Position numbers and translations under genes: made by a program. Under the pieces are notes generated by a model. That model did no database searches. It saw nothing but the letters and a program-made list of their open reading frames with translations, and was not told the DNA's origin. A DNA stretch of 37,597 nt, taken from contig VXNS01000014.1 of NCBI GenBank assembly GCA_009840445.1, positions 1 to 37,597 on the forward strand, written 5' to 3'. Below, one piece after another: positions 8,917 to 16,794 of this stretch. Each line of letters starts with the position of its first letter. Within the stretch, counting starts at the first letter, position 1. The DNA comes from Synechococcus sp. SB0662_bin_14 (lineage in GTDB: Bacteria > Cyanobacteriota > Cyanobacteriia > PCC-6307 > Cyanobiaceae).

Positions 8917-9840
8917 ATGGATTGGTTACGACAACTGCCCATGGGGCAATACGTGGATGGGGAGCGGGGCTGGATCCGCCGTGTGGACGTGCGCCTCAAG
9001 CTGGGCTGGACCCTGGCGTTTCTGGTCTCCCCCATCCTGGCCAACGGGGCCTGGCGCCTTGGCCTCGTGGGTCTGCTGCTGCTGCTGACGGCGTTTTGCG
9101 GTCTCCCCTGGCTGCTGTGGCGTCGCCTGCTCCCCCTGCTGCTGGCGGCCTCCTGTGGTGTAGGGGCTGTCTTTCTGGTGATTCCCGCTGGCGCCACCGT
9201 GCCCCAGACGCCCCAGCGCCCGGCGGAAGAGGTGCGGTTGTTGCCGGCGGACGCGCCCCGCTCCGCAGCAGGGGAACCCTGGCAGCTCTGGCAGTGGGGA
9301 CCTGTGGGCCGGCCGCCGCTGCAACTGGGACCCCTGGCGGTCAATCGGGCCTCTCTGGAATTGGCGCTCCGCAGTGGGACACTGCTGTTCACTCTGGTGC
9401 ATAGCGCCAACCTGCTGCTGATTTCCACACCGGCGGAAGACCTGGCCTGGGCCTTTGCCTGGATCTTGCGCCCCCTGCGGCGCCTGGGGATTCCCACCAC
9501 GGAACTGGGGTTCATGCTCCTGCTCTCCCTGCGCTTCTTGCCGCTGGTGCAGGAGGAGCTCCAGAACTTGCTGCGGGCCGTGGCCACCCGTTCCTTTCAA
9601 CTGCGTCAGCTTGGTTTCAAGGGGAGCATGGCCCTGCTGTTGGGGCTGGGGGAGCGGTTGCTGGCCAACCTGCTGCTGCGCTCCGAGCAGGGGGCGGAGG
9701 CCCTCATGGCCCGGGGCGGCCAGTTGTTGCCTCCCTTGACGCTGCGCCCGAAAACACCCACGGCGGGACTGCCCAACGGTTGTGCTCTCGTGCTGCTGGT
9801 GCTGTTTGTGGCGCTGCGCTGGCAGGTGGGCAGATCCTAG
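8917..9840 (+). CDS. ECF transporter transmembrane component (EcfT/CbiQ-like)
   Basis: A 307-residue membrane protein of the CbiQ/EcfT family, the energy-coupling transmembrane subunit of vitamin or metal ECF transporters. Hydrophobic segments lie at about 27-45, 48-66 and 73-95, with two more in the second half and one at the C-terminus. The cytoplasmic coupling helix carries the Ala-Arg-Gly signature in GAEALMARGGQ. No ATPase or substrate-binding subunit lies beside it, as is common for stand-alone EcfT. The substrate cannot be told. Confidence 0.88.
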   Translation: MDWLRQLPMGQYVDGERGWIRRVDVRLKLGWTLAFLVSPILANGAWRLGLVGLLLLLTAFCGLPWLLWRRLLPLLLAASCGVGAVFLVIPAGATVPQTPQRPAEEVRLLPADAPRSAAGEPWQLWQWGPVGRPPLQLGPLAVNRASLELALRSGTLLFTLVHSANLLLISTPAEDLAWAFAWILRPLRRLGIPTTELGFMLLLSLRFLPLVQEELQNLLRAVATRSFQLRQLGFKGSMALLLGLGERLLANLLLRSEQGAEALMARGGQLLPPLTLRPKTPTAGLPNGCALVLLVLFVALRWQVGRS

Positions 9841-9872
9841 GCCCGTTGGCCAGGCCACCCTTTACCATTAGG

Positions 9873-10172
9873 ATGAGTCGTCAGGTCCATAAAATTTCTG
9901 CATCAGTGGCTGCCGAACGCTATCTCAATCATCCAACCTTCGGGTTGCTCTATTGGGTCTGCCCGACGGGAGACAGCAGAGATCTCTATGTCAGCCTCTA
10001 TGCGCAGAGAATGTTCTTCCTGGTCACCATGCAAAACCAGGACGTTCTTTTCCAAACCATCCCCCTGATGGATGCCCGGGCCTTGGCTGAGCAAAACCTC
10101 AGCCGCTCGCGCCGTACAGACCCTGACGCAGCCATGGCTTGGCAGGATATTTTTGAGAAAACCTTTATCTGA
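9873..10172 (+). CDS. pipX: PipX, nitrogen co-regulator (NtcA/PII partner)
   Basis: A 99-residue protein with the PipX pattern AERYLNHPTFGLLYWVC, LYAQRMFFLVTM and a C-terminal helix pair ending IFEKTFI. PipX binds NtcA to activate nitrogen-assimilation genes and is sequestered by PII when nitrogen is plentiful. The ATG at 9873 gives a protein slightly longer than the 89 residues of Synechococcus elongatus. It lies 26 bases before pipY, the standard cyanobacterial pair. That neighbour makes the call firm. Confidence 0.93.
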   Translation: MSRQVHKISASVAAERYLNHPTFGLLYWVCPTGDSRDLYVSLYAQRMFFLVTMQNQDVLFQTIPLMDARALAEQNLSRSRRTDPDAAMAWQDIFEKTFI

Positions 10173-10198
10173 CAAGCACGGCGTGGCCTTGTGAAACC

Positions 10199-10876
10199 AT
10201 GGACCACTTGACCATCGCCGGTTGTCTGGAGGCTCTTCAACACCGTTTACCCCCTGGTGTGACACTGCTGGCCGTGAGCAAAGGGCAGCCTGCGGAGGCC
10301 GTTGAACAGGCCTATGCAGCAGGGCAGCGGCACTTCGGGGAAAGCCGTCTCCAGGAAGCGGCGCCCAAGATCGCGGCCCTGCGGCAGCGTTGCCCCCAAC
10401 TGGAGTGGCACTTCATCGGCCAACTGCAAGCCAACAAGGTGCGCCCCGTGGCCAAGGCCTTTGCCTGGATTCACTCCCTGGATCGTCTCACCCTGGCGCA
10501 GCGGCTGGATCGCATCGCCGGGGAAGAGGGGTGTTGCCCCCAGGTGCTCCTCCAGGTCAAGCTGCGTCCGGATCCTGGCAAGGCGGGCTTTTCTGCGGAG
10601 CAGTTGACCAGCCACTTGCCCACGCTGGTTCACCTGTCCCACCTGAAGTTGCGCGGGCTGATGACCATGGCCCCCCTGGGGCTCGACTCGGACCAGCTTC
10701 ACCGTCTTTTCTCCGAGTGCCGCCACCTGTCCTGTCAATTGAGAGCCCGTTTGCCGCTAGCCGTGGCCGGGGATTTCAACCAGCTTTCCATGGGCATGAG
10801 CAGGGATTGGCCGCAAGCTGTTGCTGCCGGCAGTACACTTGTGCGCATTGGCAGCGGTATTTTTGGCGCCCCCTAG
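10199..10876 (+). CDS. pipY: PipY/YggS PLP-binding homeostasis protein
   Basis: Single-domain alanine-racemase-fold protein that holds pyridoxal phosphate and helps amino/keto-acid and vitamin B6 balance. It is 225 residues. The PLP lysine is Lys28 in LLAVSKGQP. FGESRLQEA, WHFIGQLQANK, LRGLMTMAP and the closing STLVRIGSGIFGAP are typical. Directly downstream of pipX, forming the known pipX-pipY unit. Confidence 0.95.
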   Translation: MDHLTIAGCLEALQHRLPPGVTLLAVSKGQPAEAVEQAYAAGQRHFGESRLQEAAPKIAALRQRCPQLEWHFIGQLQANKVRPVAKAFAWIHSLDRLTLAQRLDRIAGEEGCCPQVLLQVKLRPDPGKAGFSAEQLTSHLPTLVHLSHLKLRGLMTMAPLGLDSDQLHRLFSECRHLSCQLRARLPLAVAGDFNQLSMGMSRDWPQAVAAGSTLVRIGSGIFGAP

Positions 10877-10934
10877 CCTCGCCAGTCGGCTGACCTACGC
10901 CGTCCGAGACAGGCAGAGCCCACTCCCGGCTTCC

Positions 10935-10963
10935 TTGCAAAAAGGTGGGCCTGCTACTAGAGT
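10935..10963 (+). promoter_or_regulatory. candidate promoter upstream of sepF
   Basis: TTGCAA at 10935-10940, a 17-base spacer, then TAGAGT at 10958-10963 (four of six matches to TATAAT). It lies in the 138-base gap between pipY and sepF, about 50 bases before the start codon. Weak on sequence alone, but well placed. Confidence 0.35.
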
Positions 10964-11014
10964 AAAAGTGTAGGTTATGGTCCGTCTTTTGCCCCTTGAC
11001 GAGGTTCTCCGGCA

Positions 11015-11674
11015 GTGTCTTTTCTCTCTCGCATGCGCTCTATCGTTTCTGGCGATGATAGTGAGACCACGGAAGACGATCATGCCTACGGTTACGATCC
11101 AGATGAAAAGCTGACGGGAGAAGGGCTCCCTACAGGGAGGGATTTTCCAGAGGAGTTCTCCAGCAGCGCTGCAAGCTCAGGCCATGGCGCTTTGGATATG
11201 GTCCATGGTCTGGATAAGGAGCCCTTCACTCAAGACAACATTATTGGGATGCCGGGCATTTCCAGTGAAGTGGCCGAGGTGATTTTTATGAAGCCACGGA
11301 ATTTTAACGAAATGCCACAGGCTATTCAAGCCTTGCGTGAGCGCAGAGCTATCATTCTTAACTTGACCCAGATGGACCCCGAAGAGGCCCAGCGGGCCGT
11401 GGATTTTGTCTCGGGGGGGAACTTTGCCACCGACGGTAGCCAGGAGCGGCTGGGGGAAGGCATTTTTCTTTTTGCTCCCAGTTGCGTCAAAGTCACCATG
11501 GCGGAGCCTTCCGAGCCAGTGTCGTCTCCGAAACCGTCAGCCGTGAAGTCACAGGAGTCAAACGCTCCCAATCCCAACCCTCCGACCGATAACAGTCATA
11601 ACAGCCAATCGTCATCCTTCGTGCCAGAGGTGAACTTCACGCCGTTCTCGGGTGATCTGCCCCCCACCGTCTAG
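11015..11674 (+). CDS. sepF: SepF/Cdv2 cell-division protein
   Basis: FtsZ-ring tethering protein. It begins [15 protein letters not shown], the amphipathic membrane-anchor helix of SepF, from a GTG codon. A disordered acidic linker follows, then the SepF core at about 85-165: [41 protein letters not shown] and [12 protein letters not shown]. The tail is Pro/Ser/Asn-rich. It is 219 residues. Between pipY and proC, a neighbourhood common in cyanobacteria. Confidence 0.93.
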   Translation: MSFLSRMRSIVSGDDSETTEDDHAYGYDPDEKLTGEGLPTGRDFPEEFSSSAASSGHGALDMVHGLDKEPFTQDNIIGMPGISSEVAEVIFMKPRNFNEMPQAIQALRERRAIILNLTQMDPEEAQRAVDFVSGGNFATDGSQERLGEGIFLFAPSCVKVTMAEPSEPVSSPKPSAVKSQESNAPNPNPPTDNSHNSQSSSFVPEVNFTPFSGDLPPTV

Positions 11675-11703
11675 GGTGACGCCAAGAGACTCCGGTTCAG
11701 GCC

Positions 11704-12516
11704 ATGGACGGTGGTAGGTGGGGGGTTCTGGGCTACGGCCAGATGGCCCAGTCCATGGTGCGGCCCTGGCTGGACAGTGGCTGCCTGCAACGGGAACAGG
11801 TGGTTGCCTGCGTCCGCGACCGCGACCGTGCCGCGGCCCTGTGCCGGCAGGACGGGGTGGCAGTGGGTGTGGATCTGCGGGCCGTGCTGACGGCGGACCA
11901 CCTGGTATTGGCCTGTAAACCCCAGCAGTTGCCCACGGTGCTGGAGACCCGCGCTGCCCTGGATCCCCCTCTCCGGGAAGGGCAGGGACTGGTGATTTCC
12001 ATCCTGGCGGGTGTGTCCCTGGGGCGGCTACAAGCGGCCTTCCCCCGGCGCCCGTGTGTACGGGCCATGCCCAACATTGCCTGTCGCATCAGAGCCGGGC
12101 TGACCGGCCTGGCCATGGCTGCCGACGTGTCCCCCCAGCATCGTGAACTGGCAACCGCCCTGTTTGCGGTGCTCGGCCAAGTGGAGCAGGTGAACGAGGC
12201 GCAGATGGACGCTTTCCTGGCCCTGGCCGCATCAGGCCCCGCCCTGGTGGCGGTGATGATGGAAGCCCTGGCGGACGGGGGCGTTGCGGCGGGTCTGCCC
12301 CGGGTCCAGGCCAATACCGTTGCCCAGGTGATGGTGGCCGGCAGTACCGCACTGCTGCAGAAGGAGCAGTGGTCCCCAGCCACCCTCAAGGAGGCTGTCT
12401 GTAGCCCCGGTGGCACCAGCATTGCCGCTGTTGCCGAATTGGAGCGTCGCAGCTTCCGCGCCGCGCTGATGGACGCCGTCCTTGCGGCCCAGCGCCGCTG
12501 CCGGGAACTGGGGTGA
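11704..12516 (+). CDS. proC: pyrroline-5-carboxylate reductase
   Basis: Last step of proline synthesis, NADPH-dependent reduction of pyrroline-5-carboxylate. It is 270 residues. An N-terminal Rossmann segment begins WGVLGYGQMAQSM. CKPQQL and the RAMPNIACRIRAGLTG motif follow. The C-terminal dimerisation domain has ASGPALVAVMMEALADGGVAAGLPR and SPGGTSIAAVAELE. ATG at 11704 fits. It is 29 bases after sepF and convergent with plsY. Confidence 0.95.
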   Translation: MDGGRWGVLGYGQMAQSMVRPWLDSGCLQREQVVACVRDRDRAAALCRQDGVAVGVDLRAVLTADHLVLACKPQQLPTVLETRAALDPPLREGQGLVISILAGVSLGRLQAAFPRRPCVRAMPNIACRIRAGLTGLAMAADVSPQHRELATALFAVLGQVEQVNEAQMDAFLALAASGPALVAVMMEALADGGVAAGLPRVQANTVAQVMVAGSTALLQKEQWSPATLKEAVCSPGGTSIAAVAELERRSFRAALMDAVLAAQRRCRELG

Positions 12517-12542
12517 GCGCCTAACCGGCCAAGGAAGGAGAT

Positions 12543-13160
12543 TCAAGGGGCTTTCTGGCCCAGGCGAGGTTCCTGGCCCGTGCTGATGCGCTTGATGTTG
12601 CCGCGGTGGCGCCAGACCACCAGCACCGTGGTTGCCATGGCCAGCAGCGTGTAGGGGAGACGGGCGGCAGACCCCGCCGTGCCCCAGACCATCAGCAGGG
12701 GCAGCAGGCCGCCAGCGGTCAGGCTGGCCACCGAGACCATGCGGACACTGGCCAGCACCAGCAAAAAGCTGCCCAGACAGGCCAAGGCCACCGCAGGGGC
12801 AAGGCCCAGGAGAATCCCCAGCCCCGTGGCCACCGCCTTGCCCCCACGGAACCCCAACCAGAGGGGCCAACTGTGCCCAGCCAGGGCACAGAGACCCACC
12901 GCCAACTGCTGCCACGGTGTGGCGCCCCAGCCCTTGGTCAACAGAACGGCCACCGTTCCCTTGCCCACGTCCACCAGCAGAACAGCCAGGGCCGGCCACC
13001 GCCCCGCCACCCGCAACACGTTGGTGGCCCCCGTAGAGCCGGAGCCCTGCTGCCGTAGATCCACGCCACGCAACCCTTTCACCACCAGCCAGCCGGCGGG
13101 AATGCTCCCCAGGCCATAGGCTGCCAAGAGGCACAGGAGCCAGGATGCTTCAGAGTTCAA
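12543..13160 (-). CDS. plsY: glycerol-3-phosphate acyltransferase PlsY
   Basis: Membrane enzyme transferring acyl groups from acyl-phosphate to glycerol-3-phosphate, making lysophosphatidic acid. It is 205 residues with about five hydrophobic segments. Conserved motifs are GSIPAGWLV, the GSGSTGATNVLRVAG loop (glycerol-phosphate side) and GHSWPLWLGFRGGKAVATG. The start appears to be TTG at 13160, three bases after the DUF3086 stop, so it is translationally linked to the upstream gene. Last gene of a minus-strand group. Confidence 0.95.
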   Translation of the reverse strand: MNSEASWLLCLLAAYGLGSIPAGWLVVKGLRGVDLRQQGSGSTGATNVLRVAGRWPALAVLLVDVGKGTVAVLLTKGWGATPWQQLAVGLCALAGHSWPLWLGFRGGKAVATGLGILLGLAPAVALACLGSFLLVLASVRMVSVASLTAGGLLPLLMVWGTAGSAARLPYTLLAMATTVLVVWRHRGNIKRISTGQEPRLGQKAP

Positions 13161-13163
13161 GGG

Positions 13164-14075
13164 TCAGAGGGGATCACTGCCGAGGTCGTCCATGGCCAAC
13201 TCGTGGGCATCGGCAGCAAAGGCGAGCCAGAGGGGAAACTGGAGGATGGGAATGTCAACCACCTGCTCGGCGGCGTCCACCAGAATCAAGGGTAGGCCAT
13301 CCTGGCTTTCCAGCCGGTCAGCCCGTTCGATCAGTGCATCCGGTCGTTCAAACAGGCTGATGCCGTTGGCGCCGGGACCAAAATCCTCCCGCGTCAGACC
13401 CAGGCTGTCCTGCAACCCTCGTCGCCACTGCCCCAGACGCTCCGGCGTGCCGGCCAGCACCAGGGTTTGCAGTTGGTCCTCCCCGTAAAGCTCCGTGAGA
13501 ACGGCAATGGCCGCCGCGCCAAGCAACACGTTGCGGCTGCGACTGCCCAGGCTGTTCTGCGCGCCCCGCCCCTGCTGCTGAAACAACCAGTTGCCGAGCA
13601 GCGCCCCCTGGCCGGCTTCCAGGTGGCGGCGCAACCGCCATGGCGGCCCGTAGAAGTCCGGTGTGTCCTGGAAGCCGCGGATCATCTCCTCAATGAGAGC
13701 CTGATCGGCCAGGAAGGGGCTGGCGGTACCGGTGTTCTGGCTGGGGGCTGTTGTCGTGGGCTGATCCAGGGGCGACGGCTGAACCATCACCTTCTCGGGG
13801 GTCAACTCCAGATCCTGGGCACGATCACTCAACTCCTGTAAGGCCCCCACCAGATACTCCTGAAACCCTTGCACGCGGCGAGACAACTCGTCGCAGGTGC
13901 CGGCAAAGTGGCGGTGAATGTCCTCCTGAAGTCGGTTACGCCGTTGCTCAAGGGTGTTGACCTCCGTCAGCAACCGTTGCCGTCGCTCCAAAAGCTCGGT
14001 CAGGAACACGTCTGCCGCAGGAGAAGCTGCCGGCGGAGTCCGGGGTGTTGATGCCTCGCTGTTGCTGGATGTCAT
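13164..14075 (-). CDS. DUF3086 family cyanobacterial protein
   Basis: A 303-residue protein of the cyanobacterial DUF3086 type. A predicted coiled coil covers about residues 28-65 (ERRQRLLTEVNTLEQRRNRL). A Pro/Thr-rich linker follows, then a globular domain with GFQDTPDFYGPPWRLRRHLE and PLILVDAAEQVVDIPILQFPLWLAFA. No catalytic motif and no signal peptide are visible. It is packed between DUF3119 and plsY with gaps of 10 and 3 bases, so an envelope-lipid role is plausible from context but unproved. Confidence 0.85.
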   Translation of the reverse strand: MTSSNSEASTPRTPPAASPAADVFLTELLERRQRLLTEVNTLEQRRNRLQEDIHRHFAGTCDELSRRVQGFQEYLVGALQELSDRAQDLELTPEKVMVQPSPLDQPTTTAPSQNTGTASPFLADQALIEEMIRGFQDTPDFYGPPWRLRRHLEAGQGALLGNWLFQQQGRGAQNSLGSRSRNVLLGAAAIAVLTELYGEDQLQTLVLAGTPERLGQWRRGLQDSLGLTREDFGPGANGISLFERPDALIERADRLESQDGLPLILVDAAEQVVDIPILQFPLWLAFAADAHELAMDDLGSDPL

Positions 14076-14085
14076 GGACGTGGAT

Positions 14086-14484
14086 TCAGGGGGCGTCAGC
14101 AGAACCGGCGGCGGCGTTCACGTGGCCAAGCCGCTGCTCCAGTTGTTGGCGCAACCCCTGCCCATCCATAATCACCGGCACGAAATGAATGCCGTTCACT
14201 TCACGGAAGTAGAGGAGAACGGGGAACGGCGTCCAGAACAGGCGCCAGTTGCGCCAGTTTTTGTAGGGGAAGCGGCGCAGCACCACGGCGCCGTTGTGCA
14301 ACTCCAGCGCATCGGGACCAAACACCAGGCGCAGCCGCACACTTTGAAAGAACAACACCAGCCCCAACAAGGCCACGGCGCCACCGGCCACCAGGTTCAG
14401 AAGGCACAGCACAATACCCAGCAGCAGGATGACCAGAGGCAACCGTAGGTCCGGCGCCAGCGCCACCGTCTCCGCAGCATCCAT
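14086..14484 (-). CDS. DUF3119 family small membrane protein
   Basis: A 132-residue protein with a strongly hydrophobic hairpin at about residues 14-48 (PLVILLLGIVLCLLNLV then ALLGLVLFFQSVRLRLVF). A soluble PH-like or beta-rich tail follows, with PYKNWRNWRLFWTPFPVLLYFREVNGIHF split over the middle. This matches the cyanobacterial DUF3119 family, of unknown function. It lies between the MlaE-like permease and DUF3086 on the same strand. Confidence 0.85.
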   Translation of the reverse strand: MDAAETVALAPDLRLPLVILLLGIVLCLLNLVAGGAVALLGLVLFFQSVRLRLVFGPDALELHNGAVVLRRFPYKNWRNWRLFWTPFPVLLYFREVNGIHFVPVIMDGQGLRQQLEQRLGHVNAAAGSADAP

Positions 14485-14532
14485 GGTTCAGCCCAATCTT
14501 CAGGACGGAAGCCACTCTAAAGGCCGGTCCCC

Positions 14533-15288
14533 TCACCCGAAAAAGATCTGGGTCAGGCCCACGTTGACCAGCGCCAGCAGCACCAGGGTCATGACCACGG
14601 CGCCAGTGGTGCTGGTACCCACTTCCCTGGGTCCTCCCCTGGTGGAGAGGCCCCAGCCACAGGCGATCAGCGCGATCACCAGGCCAAACACGATCCCTTT
14701 ACAGAGCATGGCGGGCACGTCTGCGGGGTCCATCCATTGCCTCACGGACTGCCAGAACACCGCAGGTGGAATTCCGTAGAACTCCGCGCAACTGATGGTG
14801 CCGGACACCATCCCCACCATGAAGAAGGCCATGGTCTGCAGGGGCGTCATCACCAGCAACGCCACCACCCTCGGCACAACAAGGTATTGCACCGGATCCG
14901 TCCGCAGCATCTTGATGGCGTCCACCTGTTCGGTAACGGCCATGGTGCCCAGTTCTGCTGAATAAGCCGTCGCCACCTTGCCGGTGATCAACACTGCCGA
15001 CAGGATCGGGGCAATTTCCCGCGCCAATCCTACAGCCAACATGCCGCCAACAGCCTCTCCAAGGCCCAGGTCCGTGAGTTCCGAGGCCACTTGCACGTTG
15101 AACACGGTGCCGGCGGCAACGCCCACCAGCAGCACCACCAGAAAACTGTCGGGGCCGGCAATGTGCATCTGGGTCAGGGTTTCACTGCCGCCCCAGTGAC
15201 CACGGGCCAGAGCGGCAACGGTCTGGCCGCTGAGCAACAGGCTGCTGCCCAGACGTTTGAGCCATCGGGGCGTCGTCATGTTGGCCAT
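14533..15288 (-). CDS. MlaE-family ABC transporter permease
   Basis: Permease of the MlaE/YrbE lipid-transport family. It is 251 residues with five to six hydrophobic segments. Signature stretches: GLGEAVGGMLAVGLAREIAPILSAV broken at Gly, AELGTMAVTEQVDAIKMLRTDPVQYLVVPR, and CKGIVFGLVIALIACGWGLS. In plant chloroplasts and cyanobacteria such permeases move lipids between envelope layers with an MCE protein and an ATPase. Neither partner is in this window. A second in-frame ATG lies three codons in. It begins 23 bases after the MFS gene. Confidence 0.92.
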   Translation of the reverse strand: MANMTTPRWLKRLGSSLLLSGQTVAALARGHWGGSETLTQMHIAGPDSFLVVLLVGVAAGTVFNVQVASELTDLGLGEAVGGMLAVGLAREIAPILSAVLITGKVATAYSAELGTMAVTEQVDAIKMLRTDPVQYLVVPRVVALLVMTPLQTMAFFMVGMVSGTISCAEFYGIPPAVFWQSVRQWMDPADVPAMLCKGIVFGLVIALIACGWGLSTRGGPREVGTSTTGAVVMTLVLLALVNVGLTQIFFG

Positions 15289-15310
15289 GGTTTGGTGAGC
15301 AGGACGGTCA

Positions 15311-16660
15311 TCAAAAGATGGGGGTCTGTTGCGTGCTCCGCCGGGGCCAGTGGCGCATCACGATGAGACCCAGGATCAGCAGGGTTCCCGGCACCACGCT
15401 GATGCACAGACGAATCATGACAACGGCGCCGGCAGGCTGGTCCATCCCTTGGCTGGCCAGATAGCCACTCAACTCCAGCACGATGCCCAGACCGAAGATG
15501 CCCAGGCCAATGCCCAGCTTCTGGACCAGCACCATCCAGGCCGTGTAGAAGCCGGCGGGGTGATCGGGGTCGGCGTCAATGGCGTCAGGGAGCAAGGACC
15601 AGGGGATGAGGAAGGCCGTGGCGCCCCCCAGCCCCAGAAGGACGATGGTGAGCACCAGCAAAGCCAGAAACAACCCCTGCCAGGCAGCGCCCATCTGGGC
15701 GGGGAAGGGGGGCAGCACCAGGGCCAGGACAAGGGCAACACCCCAGAGGGTCACCCCCCATCGCAGGGCCGGAATCCGCCCCTGCCGCTGGGCCACCTGC
15801 CCCCAAAGCCAGAGCCCCGCCATGGCCGACACCTGAAACACCATGGGCATGGCCAGGGCCCAGTCGTCCCCCAGGTGCAGCACCACCCGCAGGAACAGCA
15901 GGGAGACGGTCTGCATCAGTTGCAGGGCATACCAGAGCAGCAGATAGAGCCCCAGCACCATGCGGAAGCGTCCGTTGGCGGCAATCCGTTGCAGTTGCAC
16001 CCAGATGGTGTCCAAATGGGGGGCCGGCCGAAGGGCGCTGCGGGCAAAGGGGCTGAGGCCCACGGCGCAGACCAGGCCGGAGCCGGCAATCAGGACGCCC
16101 CCCAGCATCCCCAACCGCTCGTACCCCCCCGCCCCTTGGGGCACCAGGGAGAAGGCCAGCACCAGCCCCAGGAAACCGGCCATGAGGGATCCGGTGAAGC
16201 GGGCCGCATTGAGATGGGTGCGCACACTGGCGCTGGTGGAGAGTTCGCTGGGCAGGGCGGCGTAGGGGAGATTCATGGCGGTGTAGGCCGTCATGAGCAA
16301 CACCGCCATCACGGTGTAGTAGGCCAGGCGCTGCCCGGGGGCGCCTGGGGGCACCCACCAGGTGGCGGCAAAACAGAATCCGAGGGGAACGGCAGCCCCG
16401 GCAATCCACGGCAGACGGGCGCCCCAGGCGGTGCGGGTTCGGTCACTGAGCCAGCCGATCAGGGGATCACTCAAGGCGTCCCACACCTTGATGACCATGA
16501 GCATGGCCCCTGCAAATCCTGCCGAGAGTCCCGCCACTTCCGTAAAGAAGGGGAAGAGGTAAAAACCCAGCACGGTGGCCGCCAACCCTGTGCCCGCATC
16601 CCCCAGGCCGTAGGCCAGGTAAAGACGAAGCTGCCGCCCCACTGCCAAGGTTCCACCCAA
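15311..16660 (-). CDS. MFS transporter, GPH/MelB-like
   Basis: A 449-residue polytopic membrane protein with about twelve hydrophobic segments. Near the N-terminus, YGLGDAGTGLAATVLGFYLFPFFTE and IKVWDALSDPLIGWLSDRTRTAWGAR (shown in full only by position, residues about 17-75) match the glycoside-pentoside-hexuronide:cation symporter branch, where WDALSDPLIG carries the cation-site Asp residues. The start is a TTG at 16660. It heads a five-gene minus-strand group. Substrate unknown; a sugar or sulfonate solute is possible. Confidence 0.85.
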   Translation of the reverse strand: MGGTLAVGRQLRLYLAYGLGDAGTGLAATVLGFYLFPFFTEVAGLSAGFAGAMLMVIKVWDALSDPLIGWLSDRTRTAWGARLPWIAGAAVPLGFCFAATWWVPPGAPGQRLAYYTVMAVLLMTAYTAMNLPYAALPSELSTSASVRTHLNAARFTGSLMAGFLGLVLAFSLVPQGAGGYERLGMLGGVLIAGSGLVCAVGLSPFARSALRPAPHLDTIWVQLQRIAANGRFRMVLGLYLLLWYALQLMQTVSLLFLRVVLHLGDDWALAMPMVFQVSAMAGLWLWGQVAQRQGRIPALRWGVTLWGVALVLALVLPPFPAQMGAAWQGLFLALLVLTIVLLGLGGATAFLIPWSLLPDAIDADPDHPAGFYTAWMVLVQKLGIGLGIFGLGIVLELSGYLASQGMDQPAGAVVMIRLCISVVPGTLLILGLIVMRHWPRRSTQQTPIF

Positions 16661-16692
16661 GGGATTAAGCTGCTACGGGCAGCACGCCATAA

Positions 16693-16763
16693 GCGGACAT
16701 AGTTTAGTGGTAAAACCTCAGCCTTCCAAGCTGATGATGGGGGTTCGATTCCCCCTGTCCGCT
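16693..16763 (+). tRNA. tRNA-Gly (anticodon TCC)
   Basis: Complete cloverleaf. Acceptor GCGGACA pairs with TGTCCGC, discriminator T. D arm GTTT/AAAC. Anticodon stem TCAGC/GCTGA with loop CTTCCAA gives anticodon TCC. T arm GGGGG/CCCCC with TTCGATT. CCA is not encoded. It stands alone between the MFS gene and glgX. Confidence 0.96.
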
Positions 16764-16794
16764 TTTCCGTCACGGGGCGCCGGGGCGCCAATCA

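Noticed and set aside
15329-16702. Plus-strand open frame (457 codons) across the MFS transporter
   Set aside because: Translation is dominated by His, Gln, Gly and Pro, and it also runs into the tRNA-Gly gene. The minus strand gives a normal twelve-segment transporter.
16693-16763. tRNA-Gly as an integration site for a mobile element
   Set aside because: No integrase, no direct repeat of the tRNA 3' end and no foreign-looking genes are seen beside it.
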